A stretch of DNA of 64,000 nt from BPJU01 sp964425225 (lineage in GTDB: Bacteria; Planctomycetota; Planctomycetia; Pirellulales; Pirellulaceae), in contig CAYRMD010000010.1 of NCBI GenBank assembly GCA_964425225.1, positions 1-64,000 of the forward strand, given 5' to 3'. Below the pieces are notes generated by a model, which did no database searches, was not told the DNA's origin, and was given only the letters and a program-made list of their open reading frames with translations. Both the position numbers and the translations under genes were made by a program. Below, piece by piece: positions 37,041 to 46,481 of this stretch. Position 1 is the stretch's first letter; every line of letters starts with the position of its first letter.

Positions 37041-37526
37041 ATGGCCGACAAGTATTTCTTCGAAGATTTGCACGTTGGTGATCGATGGGTTAGCCCGTCG
37101 CGGACGGTGACCGAGACGGACGTCGTTAATTTCGCGGGAATCACCGGAGATTTTGACCCGTTGCACGTCGACCATGAGTTCGCGCGGCGTACACCCTACC
37201 ACCGTCCTATCGCCCACGGGTTACTTGGCTTAGCTTGGGCAGCCGGGTTGGCCAGTCAGTGCCCGAGAGTCCACACGGTAGCGTTCGTAGCTGTGCGCAG
37301 TTGGGAGTTTCACCGGCCGATTTATATCGGCGATACATTGCATGTGGTTAGTTCGGTTTCCGATAAGAAAGCCAGTGGGCGGCGTGCCGGATTGATCCAG
37401 TGGCGCCGCGAGGTGATCAACCAGGCAGGCATCGTTTTGCAGGCTGGAATCTTCGAAACGTTGGTTGCCACGCGCTTCGTAGGAGCTCGGCGTCAAGAAG
37501 TGCCGGAACCGCAACCGGTTGTGTAG
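37041..37526 (+). CDS. MaoC-like hot-dog-fold dehydratase/hydratase
   Basis: This 161-residue protein of the MaoC/(R)-specific enoyl-CoA hydratase family normally hydrates enoyl-CoA thioesters. The hydratase motif is present: FAGITGDFDPLHVDHEFA with D37/D39 and H42, then PIAHGLLGLAWAAGLAS. The single hot-dog domain is complete. Substrate cannot be told; mesaconyl-CoA, beta-methylmalyl-CoA or medium-chain enoyl-CoA relatives are all possible. It is isolated, with no acyl-CoA genes nearby. Confidence 0.85.
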   Translation: MADKYFFEDLHVGDRWVSPSRTVTETDVVNFAGITGDFDPLHVDHEFARRTPYHRPIAHGLLGLAWAAGLASQCPRVHTVAFVAVRSWEFHRPIYIGDTLHVVSSVSDKKASGRRAGLIQWRREVINQAGIVLQAGIFETLVATRFVGARRQEVPEPQPVV

Positions 37527-38103
37527 CCTATCGACAAGCCGAGGTAGGATTAACTTTCTACATGAGAAGCTCGTCCTGAACTGTTTTTCGACCTTTGAAG
37601 CACGTTGCCGATTCGTCCCTTCAGAATAAAGACGTATTAACGCAAAGGCGCAGGGGCGCAGTAACAAGCAATACGAAAGGCTAGATCGCGCGCCGGCTCG
37701 GTAAAACACGGTTTTTCGCATAAGCTTGCTTGGCCCTAAGCATGAAAACGGCAAGACGATACGGTATTCTCGGCTCCTGTGTGTTCGCCGAGCCAGTTGC
37801 TGGGCAGAAGATGGCAACCGATCTGGCTCGCCTGAACTCTTTCGATTCTTGTGCGGCAACAGGCAACGAAATCGTAACAATGCGGTGCCTTGGCGAGTTT
37901 TCTCGCAGCCTCAAATAGGTCGGGCCGTGCGAAAACCAGGCGGCACTTACGAATCCCGAGAGACTGTTGAGCTACTCGGGAAAACGCGGGAAAGCGAGAA
38001 AAGTCGAGCTATGCAATAGCCCATGGCTTTTTGGGAAAAGCCATTGCCGTAGGTTCATTATCCGGATGTGCCTAGTGGGAGCGCGCCTCACGAAAGATTC
38101 CTC
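37527..38103. other. Intergenic stretch with an isolated repeat arm
   Basis: TTAACGCAAAGGCGCAGGGG at about 37635 is a half-arm of the AACGCAAAGGCGC repeat. Frames here (for example 37726-38019) lack any protein-like pattern. I see no gene. Confidence 0.45.
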
Positions 38104-38547
38104 TCAATCGCCAGCATCTCGTAGCTTTTCGGCTGCTTTAAGAACACTCATTGGGAGTATTATCCGTATCGAGCGTGACGAATCGAGAGGAACTTCTACG
38201 ACAAGGTAGGATAGTGGTCCGAACTGGCGGATACTTACCGGTTCCACCACATTCCAAGGCAAAAATATGGGCTGGTGGAAAAGAAACAACCATTGCGGGT
38301 GGCAGCGCAGTGCCATTCCGTCCTCACGTACTTCCACCCACACGCAATTGTTGTAATTGACACCGCGGATAGTAATCGACTGAAAACCGAGAATCGAGCC
38401 GGGTGCAGTCTGCCGCGATGGCACCGGGTAGCGACGGGCAAGAAGCGACCAGCCGAACCTGGAAATGCACCACATAACAAAGGTCCAGAGGCACAACCAA
38501 CCCGGAACAATCAGCAACAGGATACCCAAGCCACCCGGAAGCACCAT
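38104..38547 (-). CDS. Small membrane protein, planctomycete-type, unknown function
   Basis: This 147-residue protein has an N-terminal transmembrane stretch (GGLGILLLIVPGWLCLWTFV and on to about residue 28) followed by FGWSLLARRYP. It continues with a beta-rich domain in which NYNNCVWVEVREDGMALRCH and PIFLPWNVVEPVSI stand out. I recall similar proteins (an ARxYP segment followed by NYxNCL and a PW pair) as frequent orphans in planctomycetes, which supports it as a real gene. No catalytic motif is seen. It is the only minus-strand gene between the MaoC-like and CocE-like genes. Confidence 0.65.
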   Translation of the reverse strand: MVLPGGLGILLLIVPGWLCLWTFVMWCISRFGWSLLARRYPVPSRQTAPGSILGFQSITIRGVNYNNCVWVEVREDGMALRCHPQWLFLFHQPIFLPWNVVEPVSIRQFGPLSYLVVEVPLDSSRSIRIILPMSVLKAAEKLRDAGD

Positions 38548-38733
38548 GTTGATTCGCCTTTTCCAACGAGGGATTGTGCTATGTGTCCCTTGTAATTGTA
38601 GGCGAGATCACTGCTTCGTTGGGCTGGCCTAGCGTAGATCGACCGTTTTTCCGTTTAATCCGATGTGCGCCCGTGCGTGTCTCGGTACGCGATTCGTGGC
38701 AAACGGGTTTTATTGAGTGAGTGGAGTAATGGA

Positions 38734-39075
38734 GCGCCAAGGGGCAAAGGCAAAACGAGCATCACTCCCAGCGCCCATCGCCTCACTCCGTGTTAGCGCC
38801 TTTGCGTTGAACCGATTTCACTGCACCCTTACGATAGCAGCTTTGGTGAGCCGTGGCTTGTAAGGACGCCTTTGCCAAAAAAGGGCACGTATCGGGCCGC
38901 GTCCGCTGGACCGGACAAAGGTAGACCTGCGCCAAGCTCGGCAAATGAAGGAACCGTTTCCGCTACCACCACGACGGACACACCATTTACACTCGTGCCG
39001 CGGAAAAACAGGCAAACTTTCCCGATGGCCTGCCCTTTGCGCCAAAACTAAGACGCACCCACATCAACAGACAGC
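38734..39075 (+). repeat. Composite 340-bp intergenic repeat, copy 3
   Basis: The inverted-repeat part (left arm GCGCCAAGGGGCAAAGGCAA, right arm TTAGCGCCTTTGCGTTGAA at 38793-38811) is followed by the body: CCCTTACGATAGCAGCT, GGACGCCTTTGCCAAAAAAG, GTATCGGGCC, CAAAGGTAGACCTGCGCC, GCTCGGCAAATG, TGCCGCGGAAAA, CCGATGGCCTGCC, GCCAAAACTAAGACGCACCC. The order equals that of copies 1 and 2. The 90 bases before it (38645-38733) also resemble 25855-25924. Confidence 0.7.
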
Positions 39076-39436
39076 GGCAATTGGTTACCTAAAGAAGCTG
39101 AAAAAAAAACGCTTAACGAAGACACAACGACTCCACGACGCGCTGGCCGTTGCGGCCCGCCCAGCTTTTCGTGACCTACTTCCTTTTTCGCCTTTGTCTT
39201 AGAGCATCTTCCTGCGAATAGCAAACTCCGGTCGAGCGCCTTTACCTGAGAGCCTCGACGAACGCATAACGTCCAGCCTCAGAACTGCCTCGAAAAACCC
39301 CCTGTTGCTCCCGACACCGTGACCCATGAATTTGCACTCATCGCATGCACGAATCATCATACTTCAGATGAAGAGCCACGATAGAAAGTCGGCATATTCC
39401 TGGTTGACGCTGCCGCTTTTGCTTGGGGAGGACAAC

Positions 39437-41332
39437 ATGGCTAACACCTTTGCACTTCGATGTACCGTCCGGCTGCTTACGGCATTTGTAATTTTGTCCA
39501 TTTCCGTTGTTTCGCCAACCAGCGCGTCGTTCGGTCAGGAACTTAAAGATCGTTACGTCAAACGTGAATATCGCATCCCGATGCGCGACGGAGTGCGATT
39601 GTTTACAGCCGTGTACACGCCGCGCGATGCTGGTCCGGAGCGCCGCTATCCTATCCTCATGATGCGTACGCCCTATTCCGTGCGCCCTTACGGCGAGGAG
39701 CGTTATCCTGATCGACTGGGACCCAACCGGCACCTGGAGAAAGAAGGATATATTTTCGTGTATCAGGACGTGCGCGGTTGCTACATGTCCGAAGGAAGCT
39801 TCGTCAACATGCGCCCCCATGTTCCTCAGAAGCAATCTGCCCACGATATCGATGAAAGCTCCGATACGTACGATACGATCCAATGGTTGGTCGACAACCT
39901 TCCCTATCATAATGGTCGGGTTGGCATGTGGGGGATTTCTTATCCTGGTTTTTACGCGGCCGCAGGCATGATCGATGCCCACCCGGCTCTTAAAGCGGTC
40001 TCTCCTCAAGCACCCATTGCCGATTGGTGGTACGACGACTTTCACCATCACGGGGCTCTGTTCTTACCACACGCCTTTAATTTCCTGTCCTCCTTCGGCC
40101 AGTCGCGGCCGTTACTGACAAGCTTGTCGCCGGTAAGATTCGAACACCCGACGCAGGACGGGTATGAGTTTTTCATGAGAATTGGGAGCCTCAAGAATGT
40201 CAATGAAAGATATTTCCGTGATCGCATTTCTTTTTGGAACGACATTGTTTCACATCCGAACTACGACGACTTTTGGCAAGCCAGAAACCTGTTGCCTCAC
40301 CTTCGCCGTGTTGCGCCCGCCGTGTTGATTGTTGGGGGTTGGTTCGATGCTGAAGACTTGTATGGGCCGTTAAGCATCTATCGGACAATCGAAGCGCGCG
40401 AGCCGCAGTGTGAGAACCGGCTGGTGATGGGACCGTGGGCCCACGGCGATTGGTCACGATTGCCGGGCGATCACCTAGGGAATATCGATTTTGAGTCCAA
40501 CACGTCGGAATTCTATCAAGAATGGATCGAGTCGGTGTTTTTCCGGTCGTATCTGAAAGGCGCAGGGGAACCATCGTTACCCGAGGCTTGCTTGTTCGAA
40601 ACCGGGAGCAATCGCTGGCGTTATTATGCCAAATGGCCTCCGCAAAAAGCCGTTTCTCGCAAACTCTTTTTGCAACCTGGCGGAAAACTCGCTTGGGATG
40701 AGCCAAAATCCGATTCGGTGGCGTATTCGGAGTTCGTGAGCGACCCAAATAAGCCGGTTCCGTTTACGGAGAAGATTTCGCCGGCCATGACGCGTGAATA
40801 CATGATCGATGATCAGCGATTTGCAGCGCGCCGGCCGGATGTGTTGGTTTTTGTGACGGAGCCTTTCGATGAAGAGTTGGTAATTGCTGGTCCGTTATCC
40901 GCAGAACTGTGGGTTTCGACCTCGCAACAGGACGCGGACTGGATCGTCAAGCTGATCGATGTTTTTCCGGACCGCGCTGATCCCGGGCGGTTCTTGGAGG
41001 AAGGTCGAAGCATGGGTGGATACCAGATGTTAATAAGAAGCGAGGTGCTACGCGGTCGTTTTCGCGAAGACCCTTCGCGACCGCGACCGTTCACATCCGG
41101 TGAGGTAACACGCATCCGTATACCACTTCTGGACGTACTGCACCGTTTCCGGCGCGGCCATCGGTTCATGATCCACATTCAAAGCACCTGGTTTCCCCTG
41201 GTGGATCGAAATCCCCAAAAGTGGGTTGAGAACATTTATACCGCTGACGACGGCGATTTTGTTCCGGCGGTTCATCGTGTCTACCACACGCCAACGTATC
41301 CGTCGCACATCGAGTTATTACGCAGTGATTAA
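39437..41332 (+). CDS. Exported CocE/NonD-family alpha/beta hydrolase
   Basis: This is a serine hydrolase of the X-Pro dipeptidyl-peptidase (S15)/CocE family, relatives of which cleave acyl esters, glutaryl-7-ACA or alpha-amino-acid esters. The start ATG 39437 follows GGGGAGG; the first 34 residues are a signal peptide (CTVRLLTAFVILSISVVSPT). The catalytic triad is readable: S168 in WGISYPGF, D304 in GGWFDAED and H336 in GPWAHGDW. A helical cap and the C-terminal jelly-roll domain (LSAELWVSTSQQDADWIVKL, RIPLLDVLHRFRRGHRF) are complete. Substrate is unknown. It ends overlapping by four bases the end of the convergent gene at 41329. Confidence 0.92.
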   Translation: MANTFALRCTVRLLTAFVILSISVVSPTSASFGQELKDRYVKREYRIPMRDGVRLFTAVYTPRDAGPERRYPILMMRTPYSVRPYGEERYPDRLGPNRHLEKEGYIFVYQDVRGCYMSEGSFVNMRPHVPQKQSAHDIDESSDTYDTIQWLVDNLPYHNGRVGMWGISYPGFYAAAGMIDAHPALKAVSPQAPIADWWYDDFHHHGALFLPHAFNFLSSFGQSRPLLTSLSPVRFEHPTQDGYEFFMRIGSLKNVNERYFRDRISFWNDIVSHPNYDDFWQARNLLPHLRRVAPAVLIVGGWFDAEDLYGPLSIYRTIEAREPQCENRLVMGPWAHGDWSRLPGDHLGNIDFESNTSEFYQEWIESVFFRSYLKGAGEPSLPEACLFETGSNRWRYYAKWPPQKAVSRKLFLQPGGKLAWDEPKSDSVAYSEFVSDPNKPVPFTEKISPAMTREYMIDDQRFAARRPDVLVFVTEPFDEELVIAGPLSAELWVSTSQQDADWIVKLIDVFPDRADPGRFLEEGRSMGGYQMLIRSEVLRGRFREDPSRPRPFTSGEVTRIRIPLLDVLHRFRRGHRFMIHIQSTWFPLVDRNPQKWVENIYTADDGDFVPAVHRVYHTPTYPSHIELLRSD

Positions 41333-42216
41333 GCGGCAGCGGCCGCCAAGAGTGCAAGCGGTCCTTCACGGCGCAGCGCCTCGAAGGCCGTTTCATCCGG
41401 CACGAGAATCGAACCGGCATACGCCATCGCATTCAACGAAATGCCGTACAAGCCGTCACGCTGGCGAGGTACGAGCAGCATCCAGCGGTTTGTGAGTAAC
41501 AGGTTGTACGGGCCTAAACACCGTTGACCATCGCTCCCAACCGAATCAACGGCCAGTTCTCCAAGCAACCTTTGGTACCAACGTTCCAGGCATCGCGGCC
41601 AGTCCGGCGCTTGCGATGGCTCGTTTGCGGCCCAAGCGGCCAAGGCGTGGCGGAACGGAAGTTCACGAATCTGAATCACCTTGCCCGGTTCGGCTCGTTG
41701 TTCGTAAACCGTTACCAGCAGCTTTCCCGTCGGAATGTGTACTGCAGGCCACGGGATGTGCTGCATGTGTTTGTGCGGTTGGCTCGCTCCAGCGAGTAAC
41801 CCGCCGTTGTAGAATCCCAACCCGCCGCATTCGGACAGAACTGCCCACCACGCCTGGAAATCTTCGGCTTGAAGTGGTGCCTCTTGCGGTTCAAACTCTC
41901 GTGTGACGATCAACACGTGTTGGGCAACAATGTAGTATTTGTTGAGTAAGCACACGTGTCGTGGGGCCAGATCAGCCACCCATAAATCTGGATCGTACGG
42001 AAGGAACGGGTTGGCCGGAGTATCCTTGCTTTGAGCATGCGAGGCTTTTTGCCGTAAAGGCTCAGCCAAATGCACCACGAAAGTCAACTCGCTGTCATAT
42101 ACGAGAGCGGAACGCGTGGCCAACTCGATCCGGGCACCGCGCTGTTGCGCATGGGCGATAGCCCGTGCCACTCGTTGCGACAAGCCTAGCGACTGCTCCG
42201 TTCGCTCGATAGACAC
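41329..42216 (-). CDS. ATP adenylyltransferase / Ap4A phosphorylase-like protein
   Basis: This GalT/HIT-superfamily protein of 295 residues is related to yeast Apa1/Apa2, which split diadenosine tetraphosphate with phosphate to ADP and ATP. The HIT-like active-site motif is QPHKHMQ with H148, H150 and Q152. Up to it, the family pattern NPFLPYDPDLWVADLAPRHV, LLNKYYIVAQHVLIVTREFE and GFYNGGLLAGASQPHKHMQ is complete. The C-terminal domain (PYNLLLTNRWMLLVPRQRDG) is the usual accessory half. It is monocistronic, convergent with the hydrolase gene and divergent from the deoxyhypusine-synthase-like gene. The likely role is dinucleoside polyphosphate turnover. Confidence 0.85.
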   Translation of the reverse strand: MSIERTEQSLGLSQRVARAIAHAQQRGARIELATRSALVYDSELTFVVHLAEPLRQKASHAQSKDTPANPFLPYDPDLWVADLAPRHVCLLNKYYIVAQHVLIVTREFEPQEAPLQAEDFQAWWAVLSECGGLGFYNGGLLAGASQPHKHMQHIPWPAVHIPTGKLLVTVYEQRAEPGKVIQIRELPFRHALAAWAANEPSQAPDWPRCLERWYQRLLGELAVDSVGSDGQRCLGPYNLLLTNRWMLLVPRQRDGLYGISLNAMAYAGSILVPDETAFEALRREGPLALLAAAAA

Positions 42217-42370
42217 CAGGTTTCTCCACGAAAATCCGTCCGCAGACCATCCTCGGCAACCTGCCCTGGATTCGGAGTGGCCTGGACGATGATTGGCCTA
42301 TGTCGATACACTGCCCTAAGTAACCGGTTCTGGGCGTTAGCTTCCTTGAAAGATAGGCACGGGTCAAGCT

Positions 42371-43486
42371 ATGGAACGTCGGCAATTCCATGACGGTCGT
42401 CGCGATGGCCTGATGCCGTTAGAAAGCCTGGATCTGGGCGAAGTGACCCGTTTCGCCGACCTTTTGCGTGCCATGGCCAAAACGGCTTTTTCTGGCCGCT
42501 CATTGGGAGAAGCCCTGGATATTCTGCTCCAGATGGCCACGGATCCGGAATGTCTGGTGGTACTGACTGTCTCGGGGGCCATGACCGTGGCTAAGCAGGG
42601 TCGCATCCTATGTGAGTTGATCGATCGCGGGATTGTGCAGGTATTGGTTGCTACCGGTGCCCTTATTGCACATGGTCTTACGGAATCGATCGGATTGACC
42701 CATTACCGGTACGACCCGTCGATGTCGGATCAGGAACTTTTCGAAAAAGGATACAACCGAGTCTATGACACCTTGGAGATGGAAGCCAATTTGAACGATG
42801 TGGAACGTTTAGTGCGTCAAGTGCTCAACGACCATACACCGCCTGATGGTGTTTGGTCGTCGGCCAGCCTGTGCAGGGCACTGGGCGAGCGATTGAGTGA
42901 GCGCGGTGAGGGGCCGGGCATTTTACGCAGCGCTTTCGAGCGCAATGTGCCCGTATTTATTCCCGCGTTTACCGATAGCGAGATGGGGCTGGATGTGGCC
43001 TGTTGGGCGATCACTCGCCGCTTGAGCACATTGCCAAGCGGGGGGCAACCAGGACCGGAAGAGTTATTTCGAGCCGTGCCGCCGTTCAATCCGTTCCTGG
43101 ATTTGCAGCATTATGCACGGCTCATCTATCAGGCGAAACGGCTTGGCATTTTGACGTTGGGCGGGGGAGTGCCGCGCAATTGGGCCCAGCAAATCGGGCC
43201 CTATTACGATATTCTCAACCACCGACTGGGAACTGGTCTGGCCGTGCGGCGATTCCAATATGGCGTGCGGATCTGCCCTGAACCGGCCCATTGGGGTGGC
43301 CTTTCCGGTTGCACCTACTCGGAAGGTGTCAGTTGGGGCAAGTTCGTACCGCCGGCTGAAGGGGGACGCTATGCCGAAGTTTATGCCGACGCAACTACGG
43401 TTCTGCCCTTGTTGGCTAAAGGCCTGCTCGAAGAACTGGAACGTATGGGTTGGAAAGGCCAAAAGCATTTCCATCACTGCACTTAA
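42371..43486 (+). CDS. Deoxyhypusine-synthase-family protein
   Basis: The 371-residue protein belongs to the DHS family, NAD-dependent enzymes that move an aminobutyl group from spermidine. Key features: a Rossmann-type core with LTVSGAMTVAKQG and VATGALIAHGLTESIG, TLGGGVPRNWAQQIGPYYDI for the NAD site, and EGVSWGKF, whose K324 corresponds to the lysine that forms the covalent intermediate in eukaryotic DHS. Bacteria lack the eIF5A substrate. Bacterial members are thought to make homospermidine or other polyamines, so that is the likeliest role, unproven. The start ATG 42371 has only a weak ribosome-binding site. The downstream protease gene begins within its 3' end. Confidence 0.85.
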   Translation: MERRQFHDGRRDGLMPLESLDLGEVTRFADLLRAMAKTAFSGRSLGEALDILLQMATDPECLVVLTVSGAMTVAKQGRILCELIDRGIVQVLVATGALIAHGLTESIGLTHYRYDPSMSDQELFEKGYNRVYDTLEMEANLNDVERLVRQVLNDHTPPDGVWSSASLCRALGERLSERGEGPGILRSAFERNVPVFIPAFTDSEMGLDVACWAITRRLSTLPSGGQPGPEELFRAVPPFNPFLDLQHYARLIYQAKRLGILTLGGGVPRNWAQQIGPYYDILNHRLGTGLAVRRFQYGVRICPEPAHWGGLSGCTYSEGVSWGKFVPPAEGGRYAEVYADATTVLPLLAKGLLEELERMGWKGQKHFHHCT

Positions 43487-46283
43487 TTGTGCGGCGCTTG
43501 TTTTGCTGGGTGCGGCAGGACTGTGGGGCAATGAATCCCCAAGCGCGACGGTGCCGAGATTCGAGATCGAGTACTATCGGCTGAGCAATGGCTTGAAAGT
43601 AGCCTTGCTGCCGGATCCCCAGCTACCGCGGGTCACGGTGGCGGTTGCCTATCATGTGGGCTCGAAAAACGAACGCAAAGGGCTGACCGGGTTTGCGCAC
43701 TTCTTCGAACATATGATGTTTCGGGGTACCCAGCACGTCCCCAACTTCGACGTGCCGCTTCAAGAAGCTGGTGGTGAACCAAACGCTTTTACGACCGAGG
43801 ATGTGACCATCTATTTCGAAACGGTCCCACCCACGTATTTGAAACGCGCTCTGTACATGGAGGCCGAGCGGATGGCATTTTTACCTTCGGCATTGGATCA
43901 GGAAAAGTTCGATACCGAGCGCGAGGTGGTCAAGAATGAGCGCCGTCAATCGATGGAGAACGTTCCGTATGGGCTGGCTGATGAGACATTGGCTGCGCAT
44001 TTGTTTCCGAAAGGCCATCCCTATTCCTGGTCCGTGATCGGTTCGATGAAGGATCTGGATAACGCTACGTTGGAGGATCTGCGCCGATTTTTTTACGAAT
44101 TCTATCATCCGGCCAATGCAGCGTTGGTTGTGGTAGGCAATTTCGAACCCTCGAAGGTGAAGCGTTGGATCGAGGACTATTTCGGCGTCATCCCGGCTGG
44201 TCCTCAGCCTTCAGTCCCGCCGATACCCAGTGCTCAGCGTCAACCTTCGCGAATCGTACAGCGAGATCAAGTGGAATTGCCTCGAATCTATTGGGCTTGG
44301 CGTACCTGTCCGGAAAAGTCGCCGGATGCCCCGGCGCTCGACATGCTCGCCGACATTTTAGCCGACGGGGTTGCCTCACGACTCTATCAAGCTCTTGTCG
44401 TTCCTCAATGGGCTGTTGAGGTCGAGGCTACATCACGCACCGGCGAATTAGATGGAAGTTTTCAAATTATCGTGACCTTGAGTCCTGAAGCGACGATTCA
44501 GAAAGTCGAGCAAGTACTCCAGGAGCAGCTCGAGCGGTTGAAGGAGCAGCCGGTAAGTGCCGAGGAACTTCGGCGTGCCGTAGCCAAACATCAGTTGCGC
44601 CTATTACGGCAGTTGGTCGGCCCGCATTCCCGTGCCTTTGTCGTGGCCAGTGGAGCGGCTCAGTACGACGATCCCCACGACTATCAGCGATCCTTTCGAG
44701 ACTATCTGACTTTAACTCCCCAGATGCTACACCGTGCAGCCCAAAGTTATTGGAGTCGCCCGCCGGTGGTGCTCGTCGTTGAACCGGTATCGGCAGGGCA
44801 AGAAGAATCGCCCGCCGTACTGGTTGAGGCGTCGGACGCTGATCCGAGAACCGTCGAGCCTCGTGCCGTTGCCGAGGATGCCCGTTGGCAAATGCTTCCG
44901 GAACCGGAGCCGGCCCAGAGCTATCCACTTCCACGGGTGGAACGAGCCACCTTGTCGAACGGAATGGAACTGTGGTTGGTACGTCGACCTACGCTTCCCC
45001 TGGTCACGGCTCGGCTCGTGGTGGGTGTCGGCACGCAAGACGATCCGACAGGAAAGGAAGGCTTAGTATCGCTTCTTGCCCGGGTTTGGGATCATGGTAC
45101 CCAGGAGTGGACGGCTGAGGAGTTTACCGCGAAATTGGAGAATTACGGCGTTTCTCTAAGTACGATAGCGCTCCGACATGTTACTCAATTAGGCTTTACC
45201 GCGACCACTGAACACCTTCCACACGTTATGGGACTGGTGGGCCAGATGGTGGGCCAACCCCGCTGGGACCCTGGCGATGTGCGACGCGAGCGCGAGCGGC
45301 TGTTGAACCAATTGCGGCAGGGTGCCAATGATCCGGGTTGGGTGGCGGCGCGCGTCTTTCCGATGGTGCTCTACGGACCGCAATCTCCTTTGGGCAGGCC
45401 AGCTTTGGGATGGAGCGACACGTTAAGTACGATCGAATCCGCGGACATCCAAGCATTTTACCAACAAAACTTCGTGCCCCGTGTGGCAACACTCGTCCTG
45501 GTTGGGGATGTGGACCTGGCCTCTGCCGTAGCTTTGGCAGAGAATAGCTTTGGTGAGTGGCAGTCCAGAGTCCCGGCCCGAAGAAACGTCTCGCGGCCGG
45601 CAGGCGAGCTTTCTCCAGCGGCTGGCATTTGGGCAGTGGATGTGCCGGGGGCCGTACAAAGCGTCTTGGTCGTGGGCCGACGCTTGTGGCCAGCCGCTGA
45701 TCCCCGCTCGACTTCGGCGGAAGTGGCAAACCGCATCCTTGGCGGCGACTTCCTCAGCCGGCTCAATCAAAACCTGCGTGAGAAACATGGTTACACCTAC
45801 GGCGTGCGCTCGGTATTGCATTCCTTCGGCAGTGATGGCCATTGGGTTTGTTCAACGTCGGTTCGGGCTAACGTTACGGCCGATGCGTTACTGGAGATTT
45901 TCGACGAGCTGCAAGCAGTAGCGGAAAACCAACGGCCGCTGACGGATCAGGAGATCCAGACGGCACGACAGGCCGAACACCTGGCTTCTCCAGAACGATT
46001 TGAAACCTTGGAGCGATTGGCGGAAGCCACGGTGCGGCTAGTCACCGAACGGCTACCAACCGACTATTGGCACCAACTTGAGCGGCAATTATCCCAACTG
46101 TCCACCGAAGAGGTGCGCAAGGTGGCCCATAAGCTCACAGCGCGCAACGATCGCGTTGTACTTGTCGTAGGGGATCGGCGTATTATCGAGGAGCCGTTGC
46201 GGAGCATCGCCGGCAACCCGATACGTTGGTTATCACCGGACGGAACAGTTCTGCCGCTTGGCGACCCAAATGGCTCACAATAA
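43371..46283 (+). CDS. Two-domain M16 zinc metallopeptidase (pitrilysin/insulinase family)
   Basis: This is a large protease with duplicated M16 halves. The first half carries the inverted zinc motif H-F-F-E-H (H110, E113, H114 from ATG 43371) within GLTGFAHFFEHMMFRGT, and the distal glutamate in EREVVKNERR. The second half (from SNGMELWLVRRPTLPLVTAR) lacks the motif and is presumably the structural partner, as in other tandem M16 proteins. A hydrophobic export signal (ITALNCAALVLLGAAGL) lies about 35 residues in. The start is uncertain: ATG 43371 has a GGGGGAC site but makes the gene overlap its upstream neighbour by 116 bases and leaves a long pre-signal segment. A periplasmic location is inferred. 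Confidence 0.88.
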   Translation: MPKFMPTQLRFCPCWLKACSKNWNVWVGKAKSISITALNCAALVLLGAAGLWGNESPSATVPRFEIEYYRLSNGLKVALLPDPQLPRVTVAVAYHVGSKNERKGLTGFAHFFEHMMFRGTQHVPNFDVPLQEAGGEPNAFTTEDVTIYFETVPPTYLKRALYMEAERMAFLPSALDQEKFDTEREVVKNERRQSMENVPYGLADETLAAHLFPKGHPYSWSVIGSMKDLDNATLEDLRRFFYEFYHPANAALVVVGNFEPSKVKRWIEDYFGVIPAGPQPSVPPIPSAQRQPSRIVQRDQVELPRIYWAWRTCPEKSPDAPALDMLADILADGVASRLYQALVVPQWAVEVEATSRTGELDGSFQIIVTLSPEATIQKVEQVLQEQLERLKEQPVSAEELRRAVAKHQLRLLRQLVGPHSRAFVVASGAAQYDDPHDYQRSFRDYLTLTPQMLHRAAQSYWSRPPVVLVVEPVSAGQEESPAVLVEASDADPRTVEPRAVAEDARWQMLPEPEPAQSYPLPRVERATLSNGMELWLVRRPTLPLVTARLVVGVGTQDDPTGKEGLVSLLARVWDHGTQEWTAEEFTAKLENYGVSLSTIALRHVTQLGFTATTEHLPHVMGLVGQMVGQPRWDPGDVRRERERLLNQLRQGANDPGWVAARVFPMVLYGPQSPLGRPALGWSDTLSTIESADIQAFYQQNFVPRVATLVLVGDVDLASAVALAENSFGEWQSRVPARRNVSRPAGELSPAAGIWAVDVPGAVQSVLVVGRRLWPAADPRSTSAEVANRILGGDFLSRLNQNLREKHGYTYGVRSVLHSFGSDGHWVCSTSVRANVTADALLEIFDELQAVAENQRPLTDQEIQTARQAEHLASPERFETLERLAEATVRLVTERLPTDYWHQLERQLSQLSTEEVRKVAHKLTARNDRVVLVVGDRRIIEEPLRSIAGNPIRWLSPDGTVLPLGDPNGSQ

Positions 46284-46408
46284 AAAAGAAGCGCCCCTGA
46301 CTTATGCACATAGACACAGGGCGTTCGAAAGTCGGGTTGCCAAGTTAAGCCCCGCCGATATATTTAGTGGTTTCGGCAGCCTGAATGGAGCACGCACTAA
46401 ACCGACCA

Positions 46409-46481
46409 GCCAGCGTAGCTCAACCGGCAGAGCAGCTGATTTGTAATCAGCAGGTTGTGGGTTCAAGTCCCTCCGCTGGCT
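46409..46481 (+). tRNA. tRNA-Thr(TGT)
   Basis: A 73-base cloverleaf has acceptor arms GCCAGCG/CGCTGGC, the D-arm TAGCTCAACCGGCAGAGC, the anticodon stem GCTGA/TCAGC with loop TTTGTAA (anticodon TGT) and a T-loop TTCAAGT. The CCA end is not encoded. It is the first of four tRNA genes leading into tuf. Confidence 0.95.

Noticed and set aside
46292..46323. Terminator after the M16 protease gene
   Set aside because: A CGCCCCTG/CAGGGCG hairpin exists but has a bulge and no T-tract on the plus strand.
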